Positions 26,911-37,005 of a stretch of DNA of 64,000 nucleotides are shown piece after piece. The notes under the pieces are model-generated. The model was not told where the DNA came from, ran no database searches, and saw nothing but the letters and a program-made list of their open reading frames with translations. This stretch comes from Sphingobacterium multivorum. GTDB taxonomy: Bacteria; Bacteroidota; Bacteroidia; Sphingobacteriales; Sphingobacteriaceae. The first letter of the stretch is position 1. Each line of letters begins with the position of its first letter. Location: assembly GCF_900457465.1 (NCBI RefSeq), contig NZ_UAUU01000008.1:124001-188000 (forward strand). Reading direction: 5' to 3'. Position numbers and translations under genes: made by a program.

Positions 26911-27161
26911 ACCTATGGGAGACACGGACTTGTCATCATCGCCTTTTAATCGGTTAAAATTAAGCATGTTTCTGCTCGTTTTTCTAGAATTACTTTTTTG
27001 TGAAAAGAATCATTGATTAAAATTGTTGTTTGCTTCTTATCCGGAAAATTGCTAATTTAATAAGGATTCTTAAACCTGAATTTAAAGAATCTCGAGACTA
27101 AACCTGATCAGGTCCTTGTTCTTGAAGATAACAATTTTATAACCAATTAATGGATTGAGGT

Positions 27162-28433
27162 ATGATACACAAAGTAGTTTCCCTTGTATTGGGAGGAGGT
27201 CGAGGGTCGCGCCTTTTCCCATTGACACAGCAACGGTCGAAACCAGCGGTTCCAATAGCTGGAAAATACCGTTTGGTCGATATTCCGATTTCGAACTGTT
27301 TGAATTCTGGCTATAATAAGATCTTCGTACTGACGCAGTTCAATTCAGCCTCTTTGAACACACACATCAAAAATTCTTACAATTTCAGCATTTTCAGTAA
27401 GGGCTTTGTCGACATCTTGGCTGCAGAGCAGACCAATGAGGGCGATCGTTGGTTTGAGGGTACCGCTGATGCGGTCAGGCGCACGCAGAAGCATCTCCTT
27501 AATGTCGATTACGACTACATTCTTGTATTGTCTGGTGATCAGTTGTACCAAATGGATTATTCAAAGCTGATTGATTTCCATGTTGAAAATGGAGGCGATG
27601 TTACCATCGCTACGATACCAGTCAATGGTAAAGATGCTACGGGATTTGGTATTTTAAAAGCGAACGAAGCGAATGAGATTACTGCTTTTGTCGAAAAGCC
27701 CGATAAGGATGAAGTATTAAATTGGACCTCAGAGGTTTCAGCGGTTTTGCATAAACAGGGAAGGCATTATTTGGCATCCATGGGCATTTATGTTTTCTCG
27801 AAAAACATATTGCGCAACCTTTTGATCGCCAACCCGGGGATGGATTTTGGTAAAGAAATTATACCTGATGCTATCGAAGCACTTCGGGTATTGAGCTATC
27901 AATTTGATGGGTATTGGACCGATATCGGGACCATCAAATCATTTTTTGATGCCAATATTGGATTGACAGATGATATTCCGGATTTCAATTTGTTTAATGA
28001 AACCGTGTATACACGTGCGCGGATGCTCCCGCCTTCGAAAATTTCGGGTACAACGTTAAATAATACGGTAATTGCCGATGGATGTATTTTAAATGGCGAT
28101 AAACTGGAGAGGTCTGTTATTGGGATACGTTCCCGTATTGGTGAAGGAACGGTTATTAAATCGACCTACATGATGGGAACTGATTACTATGAGCAGTTGG
28201 AAGAAGTATTGGAGTTGGGAAATACACAAAAGCCACCACCGGTAGGTGTAGGTAAACGTTGTTATATCGAAAACGCAATCTTGGATAAGAACTGCCGAAT
28301 TGGAGATGACGTTCGTATCATTGGTGGACCGGGTTTGAATGATGGTGATTTTGATACGCATATGATCTGTGATGGGATTGTTGTTGTGAAAAAAGATGCG
28401 GTCATTGCCAATGGTGTGACGATAGGACTTTGA
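27162..28433 (+). CDS. glgC: Glucose-1-phosphate adenylyltransferase
   Basis: 423 residues, normal length. The nucleotide-binding start VLGGGRGSRLFPLTQQRSKPAVPIAG is present with the conserved lysine, followed by KYRLVDIPISNCLNSG. DRWFEGTADAVRRTQ and YILVLSGDQLYQMDY are catalytic-region motifs. The C-terminal left-handed beta-helix starts near residue 300 and is involved in allostery. The enzyme makes ADP-glucose for glycogen synthesis. No other glycogen gene is adjacent, so it is not in a glg operon here. A strong terminator follows the stop. Confidence 0.95.
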   Translation: MIHKVVSLVLGGGRGSRLFPLTQQRSKPAVPIAGKYRLVDIPISNCLNSGYNKIFVLTQFNSASLNTHIKNSYNFSIFSKGFVDILAAEQTNEGDRWFEGTADAVRRTQKHLLNVDYDYILVLSGDQLYQMDYSKLIDFHVENGGDVTIATIPVNGKDATGFGILKANEANEITAFVEKPDKDEVLNWTSEVSAVLHKQGRHYLASMGIYVFSKNILRNLLIANPGMDFGKEIIPDAIEALRVLSYQFDGYWTDIGTIKSFFDANIGLTDDIPDFNLFNETVYTRARMLPPSKISGTTLNNTVIADGCILNGDKLERSVIGIRSRIGEGTVIKSTYMMGTDYYEQLEEVLELGNTQKPPPVGVGKRCYIENAILDKNCRIGDDVRIIGGPGLNDGDFDTHMICDGIVVVKKDAVIANGVTIGL

Positions 28434-28455
28434 TCATACATAAATTTTAAATCTA

Positions 28456-28496
28456 AAGCCCGCTGTTCACATCAATTCATGAAACAGCGGACTTTT
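28456..28496 (+). terminator. glgC terminator
   Basis: CCGCTGTT and AACAGCGG pair with flanking AAG/CTT, followed by T-residues, right after the glgC stop. Confidence 0.75.
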
Positions 28497-28660
28497 GTTT
28501 ACGCTTTTTGAGCAGACACATCTTCATGTGCCGATTACGCTTTCGCCCTACGGCTATTCAACCTATAAGGGAAGCTGACCCTCTGACGAAGGTGGATGCA
28601 AGATGCTTAGTTTCCGAGTTGACAATGCCCGTTGTCTTTTTTTACTGGATATTTTAATAT

Positions 28661-28668
28661 TATCTTTG
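28661..28668 (+). promoter_or_regulatory. -7 box of the PAP2 phosphatase gene
   Basis: TATCTTTG, followed 26 bases later by the ATG at 28695. It lies inside an in-frame upstream extension (from 28632), which argues for 28695 as the start. Confidence 0.55.
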
Positions 28669-28694
28669 CGCACGATAAAATAAATACGGATAAA

Positions 28695-29471
28695 ATGAGC
28701 ACTTACAAAAGATACTTTATTTTTTATTGTATCCTGGTTTCACTTTTTGTAGTACCGGCTACCTCAATTGCCCAAATTCTGTCGGAACAACCGTCGGATT
28801 CGAGCCGCGGATCTCATTTTTTTAAGAAAGTTCCTTACAAGGAACTGGCTGTTCCTGTAGGACTGATCACCTATGGTGTCGTTGCCAAAGGAAATCCTTT
28901 TTTAAAGGGGATAGATGAAGACATTAGAGACGGCGTATCGAGAGGAACTAGCCGAAAAATTAAGTTGGACGATTTCACCCGCTTTGCTGGAACTGCCGGA
29001 GTATTTGTTTTGGACGCGGTAGGGGTGCCTGCCAAGCATAACCTTAAACAACGCCTGTTTACGACAGCTGTTTCTAATATTATAATGACTTCAACCGTGA
29101 AAATTATGAAATCCACCATTCCCGTATGGCGGCCTGATAGTTCAGCGAATAATTCCTTTCCTTCAGGGCATGCTGCTACTGCGTTCGTTGGTGCCGAACT
29201 GCTTTGGCAGGAATATAGACAGGAGTCAATTTGGTACGGTATTGCAGGATATGCTGTTGCAGCAGGTACCGGTTATCTGCGGATGTACAACGACAAGCAT
29301 TGGTTCTCGGATATCGCTATGGGAGCTGGGGTCGGTATCTTAAGTACTAAAATCGCCTATTGGTTGCTCCCTTTGGTAGACAGTCGATTACAGAATTCGA
29401 AAAAGAGCTATGTTGTGCTTCCAACATATAACGGGAGACAATTTTGTTTAAACGCTAGTTTACAGTTTTAG
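28695..29471 (+). CDS. PAP2-superfamily phosphatase
   Basis: 258 residues from the ATG at 28695. A signal segment (YFIFYCILVSLFVVPATSIA) leads into a PAP2 domain with the three conserved motifs: KSTIPVWRPD (C1, with K and R), SFPSGHAATA (C2, catalytic histidine) and DKHWFSDIAMGAGVG (C3, histidine and aspartate). Family members dephosphorylate lipid phosphates such as undecaprenyl pyrophosphate or phosphatidate at the membrane. The exact substrate is unknown. A longer frame beginning at 28632 was rejected because the promoter box lies within it. Confidence 0.88.
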   Translation: MSTYKRYFIFYCILVSLFVVPATSIAQILSEQPSDSSRGSHFFKKVPYKELAVPVGLITYGVVAKGNPFLKGIDEDIRDGVSRGTSRKIKLDDFTRFAGTAGVFVLDAVGVPAKHNLKQRLFTTAVSNIIMTSTVKIMKSTIPVWRPDSSANNSFPSGHAATAFVGAELLWQEYRQESIWYGIAGYAVAAGTGYLRMYNDKHWFSDIAMGAGVGILSTKIAYWLLPLVDSRLQNSKKSYVVLPTYNGRQFCLNASLQF

Positions 29472-29847
29472 GCTCATTTTTTTAAGCCCCATTCGGAGTC
29501 TCTACATTGATCGTTTTCGGCTTGCCTCAAAACAAAATTTCCTAGATAGTATTCGTACAGGGGTATAAATCCACTTTAAACCCCTGTATTCACCACAGTT
29601 TTTAGGTGTTCTACCTGAAGATCGGCACTGCTGTGTCGGCCATTTCCATTCCCTATTTCAGCATGTAACGCTTATGTGAACTTCGGATTAAAAAATCACG
29701 TTAATTTCGTAAATAAGAATTTGTTTTTTAAATTTAGTAGACAATCTAATCCACTTTTGCTGTTTTTTACAAAAAGAAAAGCAGGCTAAGTAAATAAACC
29801 AAAGTTGAGCCTAAGGGTTCTTTATTATTTTAAACCAATTTGTAATT
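29472..29847. other. Upstream region of the susC/susD pair; contains the G4 palindrome
   Basis: About 376 bases with no gene. It contains the inverted repeat at 29556-29588. No convincing TANNTTTG box was found between it and the start at 29848, so the promoter may depend on an activator. Confidence 0.6.
29556..29588. promoter_or_regulatory. Putative operator: TACAGGGGTATAAA inverted repeat
   Basis: TACAGGGGTATAAA and TTTAAACCCCTGTA form an inverted repeat with one mismatch in 14 and a 5-base spacer. Very similar AGGGGTATAA/TATACCCCT elements occur upstream of the HTCS gene (37801-37857) and the GH31 operon (42166-42209). Confidence 0.55.
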
Positions 29848-32800
29848 ATGATGAGAAATTTTTTTCTTCATGGAAAGGCGAGACCCATTAGCCTTTTGGG
29901 GCTCTGCCTGCTGTTTAGTCAGCCTGATTCTTACGCACTGAATCTGGATCCGATCAATGCTATTGTCGATCAAGATCAGGTTACAGGGATCGTCAAAGAT
30001 GAGAAAGGTCAGGCATTAGCCGGCGCTACCATCACCGTCAAAGGAACATCCGTTCAAGCATCCTCCAATCAACAAGGTATTTTTTCTATTCGGGCCAAGC
30101 GTGGTGATGTTTTGGTCGTGAACTACCAAGGCTTTACAAAACAGGAGGTAGCCGTTTCCGCAGGCAACATCAGTGTTGTTATGGTTTCGAGTGATCAGGC
30201 GCTTGAAGAGGTCGTGATCATTGGCTATGGTAAGCAGCGGAAAGGGAATATCACCGGTTCCGTCGCTACCGTCAATGCAGAACAGCTAAAGAATATCCCC
30301 AGTTCAAATCTTTCCAATTCACTTGCCGGTAGAGCAGCGGGGGTCAATGTCACCAATACTTCGGGGATGGCTGGAGCATCGTCGAGCTTGCGTATCCGGG
30401 GGAGTTTTGCCGAGCCACTTTATGTAATTGATGGTGTGGTCCGCGATAAAGCTGCATTTGATGTGCTTGAAGCGAACGAGGTCGACCAAATGACCTTCTT
30501 AAAAGATGCAGCGACTGCCGCAGTGTACGGCACCCGGGCGGGTAATGGCGTTGTCGTTGTGACGACGAAAAAAGGAACAGCGCAAGCACCAGTTTTTAAT
30601 GTACAAAGTAATTATACTTTTAATACGCCAACACAGGAACTTCTTGCGAATTTAACGACTGCACAAGATGAACTCACCTATCAAAATAGGGTCGCCGAAT
30701 TTCGCGGTCTTTCCATCCCAAATGGACAAAAAGAGTTTGATTATTTCAAGGATAAAAATTACAATGCAAATGATGTGATCTGGCGCAATCCATTTACCCA
30801 TCGCCAATCCATATCGGTCAATGGTGGTGGCGACAAAATTACTTATTATAGCTTGCTGAGCTACCGCAAAGAAAATGGATCCTATAAATCTTTGGACCAT
30901 GAGAAGTTCAATTTGCGCAGCAATATCTCCGCGCAGATTACCGAAGATTTTAGCATGGATTTTAATATTTCAGCTAACCAGACCAACTCGAAGCGCTTTT
31001 TTTGGCCTTTTAGCACATCTTCCAATGATGATGATTTTGATGTATCCGATTTCTACCGTGTTACCTTCAACTGGCCAAAGATGTATCCGTTTTACTTGAA
31101 TGCAGACGGAACACCGAGCAATACGCCAACGGCTTATCCCGTACAGACACCTATGGGAAGCTGGCAGGCATGGAATGTGATCGATCAGGTCATCGGGGAT
31201 CGTTATATCGACCGCAAAGTGCGGCAGGTTAATCCTATTATGACCCTAAATTTGAAGCTGGATAAATTGGTACAAGGTCTATCGACAAAACTTGTGGGGA
31301 GTTATCTTGCCAGTGACTATATGCGCAAGCGCTATATGAGCTTTCAAAAAAACTACACCTTTACTTCACTGAATCCAAATGACAACCGCTTTATACCGGC
31401 CCCACCTTCGGAAGCGAATATCAATATCTTTACTTTTAGTCAGAGTCAGCCTTTCATGGATTACAGCCCACAACGATTGTGGGAATATCAGGTAAACTGG
31501 TTTTTAAACTATAACCGCAAATTTGGTAAACATTCCGTCGATGGGACATTGGTTTATGAGCAGTCCAAAAAAGGAGGGACGTACGTTACTTCACGGGCAG
31601 AGAATCCGATTACAGCCCTGGATCAGATGTTTATTTATCCTACAGATCGGAACTTTAGGTCGACAACTGCCAATGAAACAATTGATTCAAGACGCGGCGT
31701 GATTGGGCGTGCTAATTATAATTATGCAGATAAGTATATTGCGGAGTTTTCTTTCCGCTACGATGGATCACCTTTGTTTCCTAGCGATAAACGGTGGGGC
31801 TTTTTTCCTTCAGTCTCGGCAGCCTGGCGTGTATCGGACGAGAACTTCTTTACGGATATAAAGAATACGATATCAGACTTGAAGTTCAGAGCTTCTTACG
31901 GTACAACGGGTAATGATTTGGATGTAAATGCTAATCGAATCGGTCAGTTTGGCTATCTGGAAAAATATTACAGCTCTGGTGGCTATATGTTCGGAGATCG
32001 CTATTACAATGGTATTGCGTATGGTGCAACACCGACGCAGAACCTCACTTGGACGACTTCTAAAAGCGTCAATCTCGGTTTGGATTTTGGATTTATTAAG
32101 AATAAGCTGACCGGTAGCCTAGATCTGTTTTCACGTAAGGAAACGAACATCCTAGGACCAAGATCACTGAAAGTTCCGGATAACTATGGTCGCGCACTTG
32201 CTCCTGAAAACTATGCCGCAAGAAGTTACAAAGGCGGGGAGATTTCGTTGAACTGGAATGATAAGGTGGGCGAGGTGACCTATGGGCTCAATGGGAATCT
32301 GGGTTATGCAAAAGACCGCTGGGATATCATTGACGAGGAACCGGCGTATGCTGCCGGCCAACCGCAGAACTTTCGTTCCAGAATTGGGCGGCCAGAAAAT
32401 AGAATTATCGGCTTAGAGGCACTGGGTTTAGTAAGGACACAGGCTGAAGCCGACGCACTGAAAGCAAAAGGATTTAAGACCTACGGAAGGGATCCTTTTC
32501 CTGGGATGATCTTATATAAAGATATTCAAGGGGCGAACTACTCAGGAGGTCCGGATGGGAAAATTGATGATAACGATTTGCAGTTATTGTCAGACAATAA
32601 TTCTCCGCGCATCAATTACGGGTTTGGCTTCAATGCGAGCTGGAAAGGCTTCTATGTCTCGACATTATTTCAGGGGGTTCTTGCTTATGATCGGATGATC
32701 AGCAATCAAGAAGGTGGTGGAATGCGTCAGCATGGCGATACTTTCCGTCCATATTACCCGATTTGGGCTTCCGATGTCTGGACGCCGGATAATACCAATG

Positions 32801-33093
32801 CGAAATACCCTCGTCCAACAGGCTATTCTGGTTGGGCTGATTCTGGTGCAGCTCCTTCGTCGTTCTGGATAAGAAATGGAGCCTATCTGCGTTTACGCGA
32901 TGTTAACGTGTCTTACCGATTGCCGAAAAGCATGACCGAGAAGATCCGTGTAAAAGATGTCAACCTGTTTTTCAATGGAACCAATTTGTTTGTTTTTTCG
33001 CCGATGAAAGAATTCCATGATCCGGAACAAAAGCTGTATGATTCTTATCCAGTCATGAAAACCTTTACGTTTGGACTTGATGTTAAATTTTAA
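29848..33093 (+). CDS. SusC/RagA-type TonB-dependent outer-membrane receptor
   Basis: 1081 residues. A signal region precedes a carboxypeptidase-regulatory-like domain at about 45-120 (QVTGIVKDEKGQALAGATIT). Then follow the EEVVIIGYGKQRKGNITGSV linker, a plug (PLYVIDGVVRDKAAFDV, DAATAAVYGTRAGNGVVVV) and a barrel ending in FTFGLDVKF. There is no STN domain, so no direct sigma signalling is expected. The partner SusD gene begins 11 bases after the stop. The pair imports an unknown glycan or other ligand; a shared upstream motif links it to the HTCS regulated PUL at 38108-53405. Confidence 0.95.
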   Translation: MMRNFFLHGKARPISLLGLCLLFSQPDSYALNLDPINAIVDQDQVTGIVKDEKGQALAGATITVKGTSVQASSNQQGIFSIRAKRGDVLVVNYQGFTKQEVAVSAGNISVVMVSSDQALEEVVIIGYGKQRKGNITGSVATVNAEQLKNIPSSNLSNSLAGRAAGVNVTNTSGMAGASSSLRIRGSFAEPLYVIDGVVRDKAAFDVLEANEVDQMTFLKDAATAAVYGTRAGNGVVVVTTKKGTAQAPVFNVQSNYTFNTPTQELLANLTTAQDELTYQNRVAEFRGLSIPNGQKEFDYFKDKNYNANDVIWRNPFTHRQSISVNGGGDKITYYSLLSYRKENGSYKSLDHEKFNLRSNISAQITEDFSMDFNISANQTNSKRFFWPFSTSSNDDDFDVSDFYRVTFNWPKMYPFYLNADGTPSNTPTAYPVQTPMGSWQAWNVIDQVIGDRYIDRKVRQVNPIMTLNLKLDKLVQGLSTKLVGSYLASDYMRKRYMSFQKNYTFTSLNPNDNRFIPAPPSEANINIFTFSQSQPFMDYSPQRLWEYQVNWFLNYNRKFGKHSVDGTLVYEQSKKGGTYVTSRAENPITALDQMFIYPTDRNFRSTTANETIDSRRGVIGRANYNYADKYIAEFSFRYDGSPLFPSDKRWGFFPSVSAAWRVSDENFFTDIKNTISDLKFRASYGTTGNDLDVNANRIGQFGYLEKYYSSGGYMFGDRYYNGIAYGATPTQNLTWTTSKSVNLGLDFGFIKNKLTGSLDLFSRKETNILGPRSLKVPDNYGRALAPENYAARSYKGGEISLNWNDKVGEVTYGLNGNLGYAKDRWDIIDEEPAYAAGQPQNFRSRIGRPENRIIGLEALGLVRTQAEADALKAKGFKTYGRDPFPGMILYKDIQGANYSGGPDGKIDDNDLQLLSDNNSPRINYGFGFNASWKGFYVSTLFQGVLAYDRMISNQEGGGMRQHGDTFRPYYPIWASDVWTPDNTNAKYPRPTGYSGWADSGAAPSSFWIRNGAYLRLRDVNVSYRLPKSMTEKIRVKDVNLFFNGTNLFVFSPMKEFHDPEQKLYDSYPVMKTFTFGLDVKF

Positions 33094-33104
33094 ATGAAAA
33101 AAAG

Positions 33105-34876
33105 ATGAAAAAAATATATTATCCTTTAATAGCGTTGGCTCTGTGTATGTCTTCCTGTAAAAATGTGCTGGACATTGATGATCTCAATTCGCTGGATGAA
33201 GCTAAAGTATGGGCCGATCCAAATCTAGTCAACGGCTATCTTGCCAATCTATATCCACTATTTGGCAACTGGAACGCTGGTGCGGATGGAAATTCGGAAC
33301 AACTAATTGGCATCGCTTTCCCTTTGGATGCGGTCACCGTCAACATTGGTTCTTACAAATCCTGGGATTATACAACCATCCGAAAAATTAATACGGCGAT
33401 CCAGAAAGTTGGTGAAAGTACTGTGCTAAAAGCGGACTTCAAAAATGCGGTGATTGGGCAGTCTTTGTTTCTCCGTGCCTATATGTATTTTAATATGGTC
33501 AGGATTCATGGTGGGGTCCCTTATATTACGGTACCTCAAGATTTAAAAAATGATGATCTTAATGTACCCCGCAATTCTACAAAAGAGTGTTTTGATCTGA
33601 TGATCAAAGATTTGGATCAGGCTATTTCCTTACTGCCAAAAACGATTGCCAAGGGTACGGCAGATTATGGAAAGGTTGACGGTGATTTTGCGGCAGCTTT
33701 TAAAGCGAAAGTATTGTTATATAAAGCTTCACCCCAGTTTAATCCTTCCAATCCTTATGGAAATGCCTATTGGCAGGAAGCCAACACTGCGAATAAATTG
33801 GCTTATGAGCAACTTAAAGCGGATGGCTATAGTTTGACTCCAGATTATTCCAATATTGCGCTGGTTGAAAAAGGACCAGAGGTTGTTTTTGCTGTGATTA
33901 ATACTTATCCAAATAAAGTCGCTAATTGGGATAATGGCGTACGACCCGGCTCCGAAAGTAGAGGGCCAGCGGGTTCCGTTCCATCCTGGGAATTTGTAAA
34001 AGCTTTTCCAATGAAAGATGGAAAGCTTTATTCCGATCAAACGGGCAAATACTATAAGACAGAAGATCAATTTTTGCAATCCTATTGGGAAAACCGCGAT
34101 CCGCGTTTTGATAAATCCATTTTGTGGAATGCCAAGATTTATGAGGTTTCAGGAAAGACCGGCAAACGACAATACACTTCTGTAGGTATTGCTCCGGCTT
34201 TAGATGACTTTGGTATAAACCCTAACGCAAAAACACCTTCTTCCAATTTGGATCGATATAGTGGATTTTTTATCTTAAAAAAACTCTAAATTATCATTAA
34301 AACAGACCGAAGTGGAAACCCAGTATGATGTGGATTTTGTCTTGATGCGCTATGCCGAAGTCCTGTTGAATTATGCTGAAACAGCAAATGAAACCGGAGA
34401 CTTTGCGACAGCCTTAGATTTGGTGACACAGATCAGAAAAAGATCGGGTATAGAACCTGGTGCGGATAATAAATATGGTATTGCAGCGACTACGAAAGAG
34501 CAAATGCGTGAAGCCATTTTAGCAGAGCGTAATATTGAGTTCTGCTTTGAAGGACATCGTTTTTGGGATTTACGACGGTTACGTAAGTTAAATATACTAA
34601 ACAATACGACAAAGCATGGAGTTGAAGCTATTGCGATCAATGCTAATGGAACTGAAATGAAACTGGAAGATGCAAATGTATTGGCCAAAACATACACGTT
34701 GAAAGAGAATCAGTTTAAATATAGTGTCTTGGCAGGTGCCAAGTACAGGAAACAAAGTGAACCTGGTACCAGATACCTATTATTTCTTTCCAATAGCACA
34801 ATCAGTCATTGATAAAAATCCGAATATCAAGCAGAATAAAGATTGGGGCGGAACATTTAATCCAACCTTAGAATAG
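33105..34876 (+). CDS. SusD/RagB-like nutrient-binding lipoprotein (two apparent frameshifts)
   Basis: About 590 residues when read through two indels. The first part has a lipobox (ALCMSSC) and SusD motifs (FLRAYMYFNMVRIHGGVPYI). It stops at 34289 right after a run of seven A (FFILKK). The next frame continues at about 34276 as SKLSLKQTEVETQYDVDFVL with the SusD C-terminal RYAEVLLNYAE, then EFCFEGHRFWDLRRL. A second shift near 34750 moves to the frame DTYYFFPIAQSVIDKNPNIK, ending GTFNPTLE at 34876. The C-terminal signature is intact across both breaks, so sequencing indels are the likely cause. It forms a surface complex with the SusC encoded upstream. Confidence 0.88.
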
Positions 34877-34899
34877 TGTATTCACTAAACCCATTCAAT

Positions 34900-34940
34900 A
34901 AAAAACACCCTCAACGGCTTTCGCTGTTGGGGGTGTTTTA
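34900..34940. terminator. Terminator after the susC/susD pair
   Basis: AAAACACCCTCAACGGC and GCTGTTGGGGGTGTTTT pair with a TTTC loop and end in TTTT, also usable by the convergent gene. Confidence 0.8.
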
Positions 34941-34985
34941 TTTAAATTTCATTTATGGCGAGTTTTTTAATCGCCCGATTGAGCC

Positions 34986-35915
34986 TTATTTGGATGATAA
35001 TTTAAAAACTCTTGAACTGAGTCTACCCTGGCCTTTGATTTTGATTTCTTCCGGATAAAGCTCCAAAAGACCATAGGCATTGCTTGTAGGTGTTTCTATC
35101 ATACCTTCCATGGTTACAAAAGGAATATTGTTTACCATCACATAATTGCCTTTATGATTATGACCGGAAAGTACCAGTTTAACTTCTGGGAATTTGTAGA
35201 GTATATCAAGAACTGGCCTATTATTGAGTGTTTCATAACCATTTTCTGGCAATAAGGGATGATGTGTCAATACGATCACATGCTCCTTATTTTTCCGCGC
35301 TCGGGCAAGTTCGTTTTGCAACCATAGGAGTTGTTTATGATCAACTCCGCCATTCCAGGGTTGCGTATTTTTCCTTCCGTCTGCCTGTAGGCTACCCACC
35401 AAGGTTTTCCATTCACGTTGGTCTGCTGAATTGGGCGTTGTGGCATATTCACTGAGCGCATTCGTATTTAAGAAAACAAATCGCCATTTCCCTTTTGTAA
35501 ATGCGTAGTATTTAGCTGGCATCCCAAAAGTGGTGTGCAGAAGATCTGGTTTAGATACGCTGACATAGTCATGGTTGCCAAGTAGACAATACATCGGTTT
35601 TTTTAAAGGGTAGAGATGTTTTAACAATACAGGTAGATCTTTTGGACCTTCGTCGACAAGATCGCCAAGAACCAATGAAAAATCGACTTTATTGCGATTA
35701 AAGAAGTCTACAGCGGTATCGACTTTCATTAAAGAATTGTGGTAGAACCGGCTACCGTGGTCTGTTTTGTCTGCGTATTGCATATCGGCCATGATACCGA
35801 TACGGAGAACCGGCCTGTTGGATTGTGCCATGCTGAATAAGCTTGGTAAAGAGCAGATGACGAATATGGAAAGAAACTTCCATTCCTGTTTGATTTTTAA
35901 GCCAATCTGTTTCAT
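34986..35915 (-). CDS. Secreted calcineurin-like metallophosphoesterase
   Basis: 309 residues with a signal peptide (FLSIFVICSLPSLFSMAQ). The binuclear-metal motifs are present in order: GIMADMQYADK (D), LVLGDLVDEG (GDx), CLLGNHDYVS (GNHD), VLTHHPLLP (H) and VLSGHNHKGNY (GHxH). Such enzymes cleave phosphomonoesters or phosphodiesters in the periplasm. It is convergent with the SusD gene of the 29848 locus. Association with that locus is possible but not shown. The first 12 residues before the hydrophobic stretch may make it an overlong start. Confidence 0.9.
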   Translation of the reverse strand: MKQIGLKIKQEWKFLSIFVICSLPSLFSMAQSNRPVLRIGIMADMQYADKTDHGSRFYHNSLMKVDTAVDFFNRNKVDFSLVLGDLVDEGPKDLPVLLKHLYPLKKPMYCLLGNHDYVSVSKPDLLHTTFGMPAKYYAFTKGKWRFVFLNTNALSEYATTPNSADQREWKTLVGSLQADGRKNTQPWNGGVDHKQLLWLQNELARARKNKEHVIVLTHHPLLPENGYETLNNRPVLDILYKFPEVKLVLSGHNHKGNYVMVNNIPFVTMEGMIETPTSNAYGLLELYPEEIKIKGQGRLSSRVFKLSSK

Positions 35916-36230
35916 TTTTTTAGCGTTTTAAAATATGTTGCTTTAAGAATATATTAGTCCGTATTCCGGTAATGTTGCTTTGCTGTCTGTTTAGTCTATT
36001 TTTTGAACCGCTGTTCTGGGTAATTGATTATAATGTTATGACGAGTATACTGAGAATAAATTAGAGATTCAAGTAAATTGAATACACAAACGTTTGTGTA
36101 AATTGATGGATCACTAACGAATTATAAATGATTGCCAACACATATAAACTAACGATTTTTTAGCTATTGTAAAACTGTAAATTGGCGATTGTGGTGTTTA
36201 ACGAATAAAAGGTTTAGGTATATAGATCAT
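35916..36230. other. AT-rich intergenic region; nothing recognised
   Basis: About 315 bases between divergent genes, AT-rich, with no open frame of interest and no clear promoter box apart from weak matches. Confidence 0.6.
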
Positions 36231-36545
36231 ATGAAATTGATTCGTGCAATAACAATTATTCTGCTTACTTGTTATGGTATTTTGTTACCAATTTATCTCG
36301 GAATTATACTTCCCGAATATTGGGCTTGTCGGAAATGTATTTATGAGGGGGCTATGGGCACTGATATATGGGGAAACTCAGTACAGTGTTTTGGCGACAG
36401 TAAAGCGTTTGGTGAAGCTATTTTCCAGTTTTCGTCTTTTCTGGTCTCGGGATTAACAGCTGTGTTGATTGTAATTTTTTTAAGGGCTTATTATTTGAAA
36501 CGAAATGCAAAAATAAATACGTATGATAAAGAAAATCCTGATTAG
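36231..36545 (+). CDS. Hypothetical membrane protein, 104 aa
   Basis: From the ATG at 36231 the protein has one membrane segment near the N-terminus (AITIILLTCYGILLPIYLGI) and one near the C-terminus (SSFLVSGLTAVLIVIFLRAYY), separated by a cysteine-containing outside loop (WACRKCIYEG). The family is unknown. It overlaps the start of the next gene by 23 bases, so they are probably co-translated. A longer in-frame start at 36189 is less likely, as the 14 extra residues add only polar sequence before the first helix. Confidence 0.6.
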   Translation: MKLIRAITIILLTCYGILLPIYLGIILPEYWACRKCIYEGAMGTDIWGNSVQCFGDSKAFGEAIFQFSSFLVSGLTAVLIVIFLRAYYLKRNAKINTYDKENPD

Positions 36546-36853
36546 CTTGACTTCAATTACCATTATGGCTGTTGCTGGTTTTTTTTTACGCTATTCGACG
36601 CTATCGACTTGGCACCTACGAAAGTGATCATCTGGCAAGTGAGGAAAAATGGAAAATAGAGCAGCGGGCTGATATTGATAGCTGTGAAAAGCATGTGCTG
36701 AAAAATCAGATCGATTTACGGCGCAGAAACGCAAAACGAGTCTCTGAACTTGCTTTTCGAACTCAGACTATTTTGTTTTTTGTAATCTGCATACAGATTG
36801 TTCTACTCATAATACTTCTATTAGTTCCCAAAAGATATATTCTTAAAATTTAA
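36523..36853 (+). CDS. Hypothetical membrane protein, frameshifted in a T9 tract
   Basis: The ATG at 36523 gives MIKKILISLTSITIMAVAGF, a single membrane helix. After a run of nine T (36569-36577) the frame ends early. With eight T the frame continues as FFYAIRRYRLGTYESDHLA to the stop at 36853, forming a protein of about 109 residues with a second helix (ILFFVICIQIVLLIILLLV). I do not recognise the family. It overlaps the preceding membrane protein gene by 23 bases. The frame break is either a homopolymer sequencing error or a phase-variable tract. Confidence 0.6.
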
Positions 36854-37005
36854 GAATGAAAATGCTGCTGACTAATTTGAGTTTGTCAATAGGACAAGCT
36901 GGTCGTTGTTGTTCTGCAAAACATGGATGACTAGTATTCAAAAAAAACGTATTTTCACAATAGACAAATTTTATCCATACCAGTAAGGACTAAAAAACTA
37001 TATCA

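Noticed and set aside
28498..28660. Possible small RNA between glgC and the PAP2 gene
   Set aside because: No promoter or terminator flanks the stretch and no convincing fold was seen by eye.
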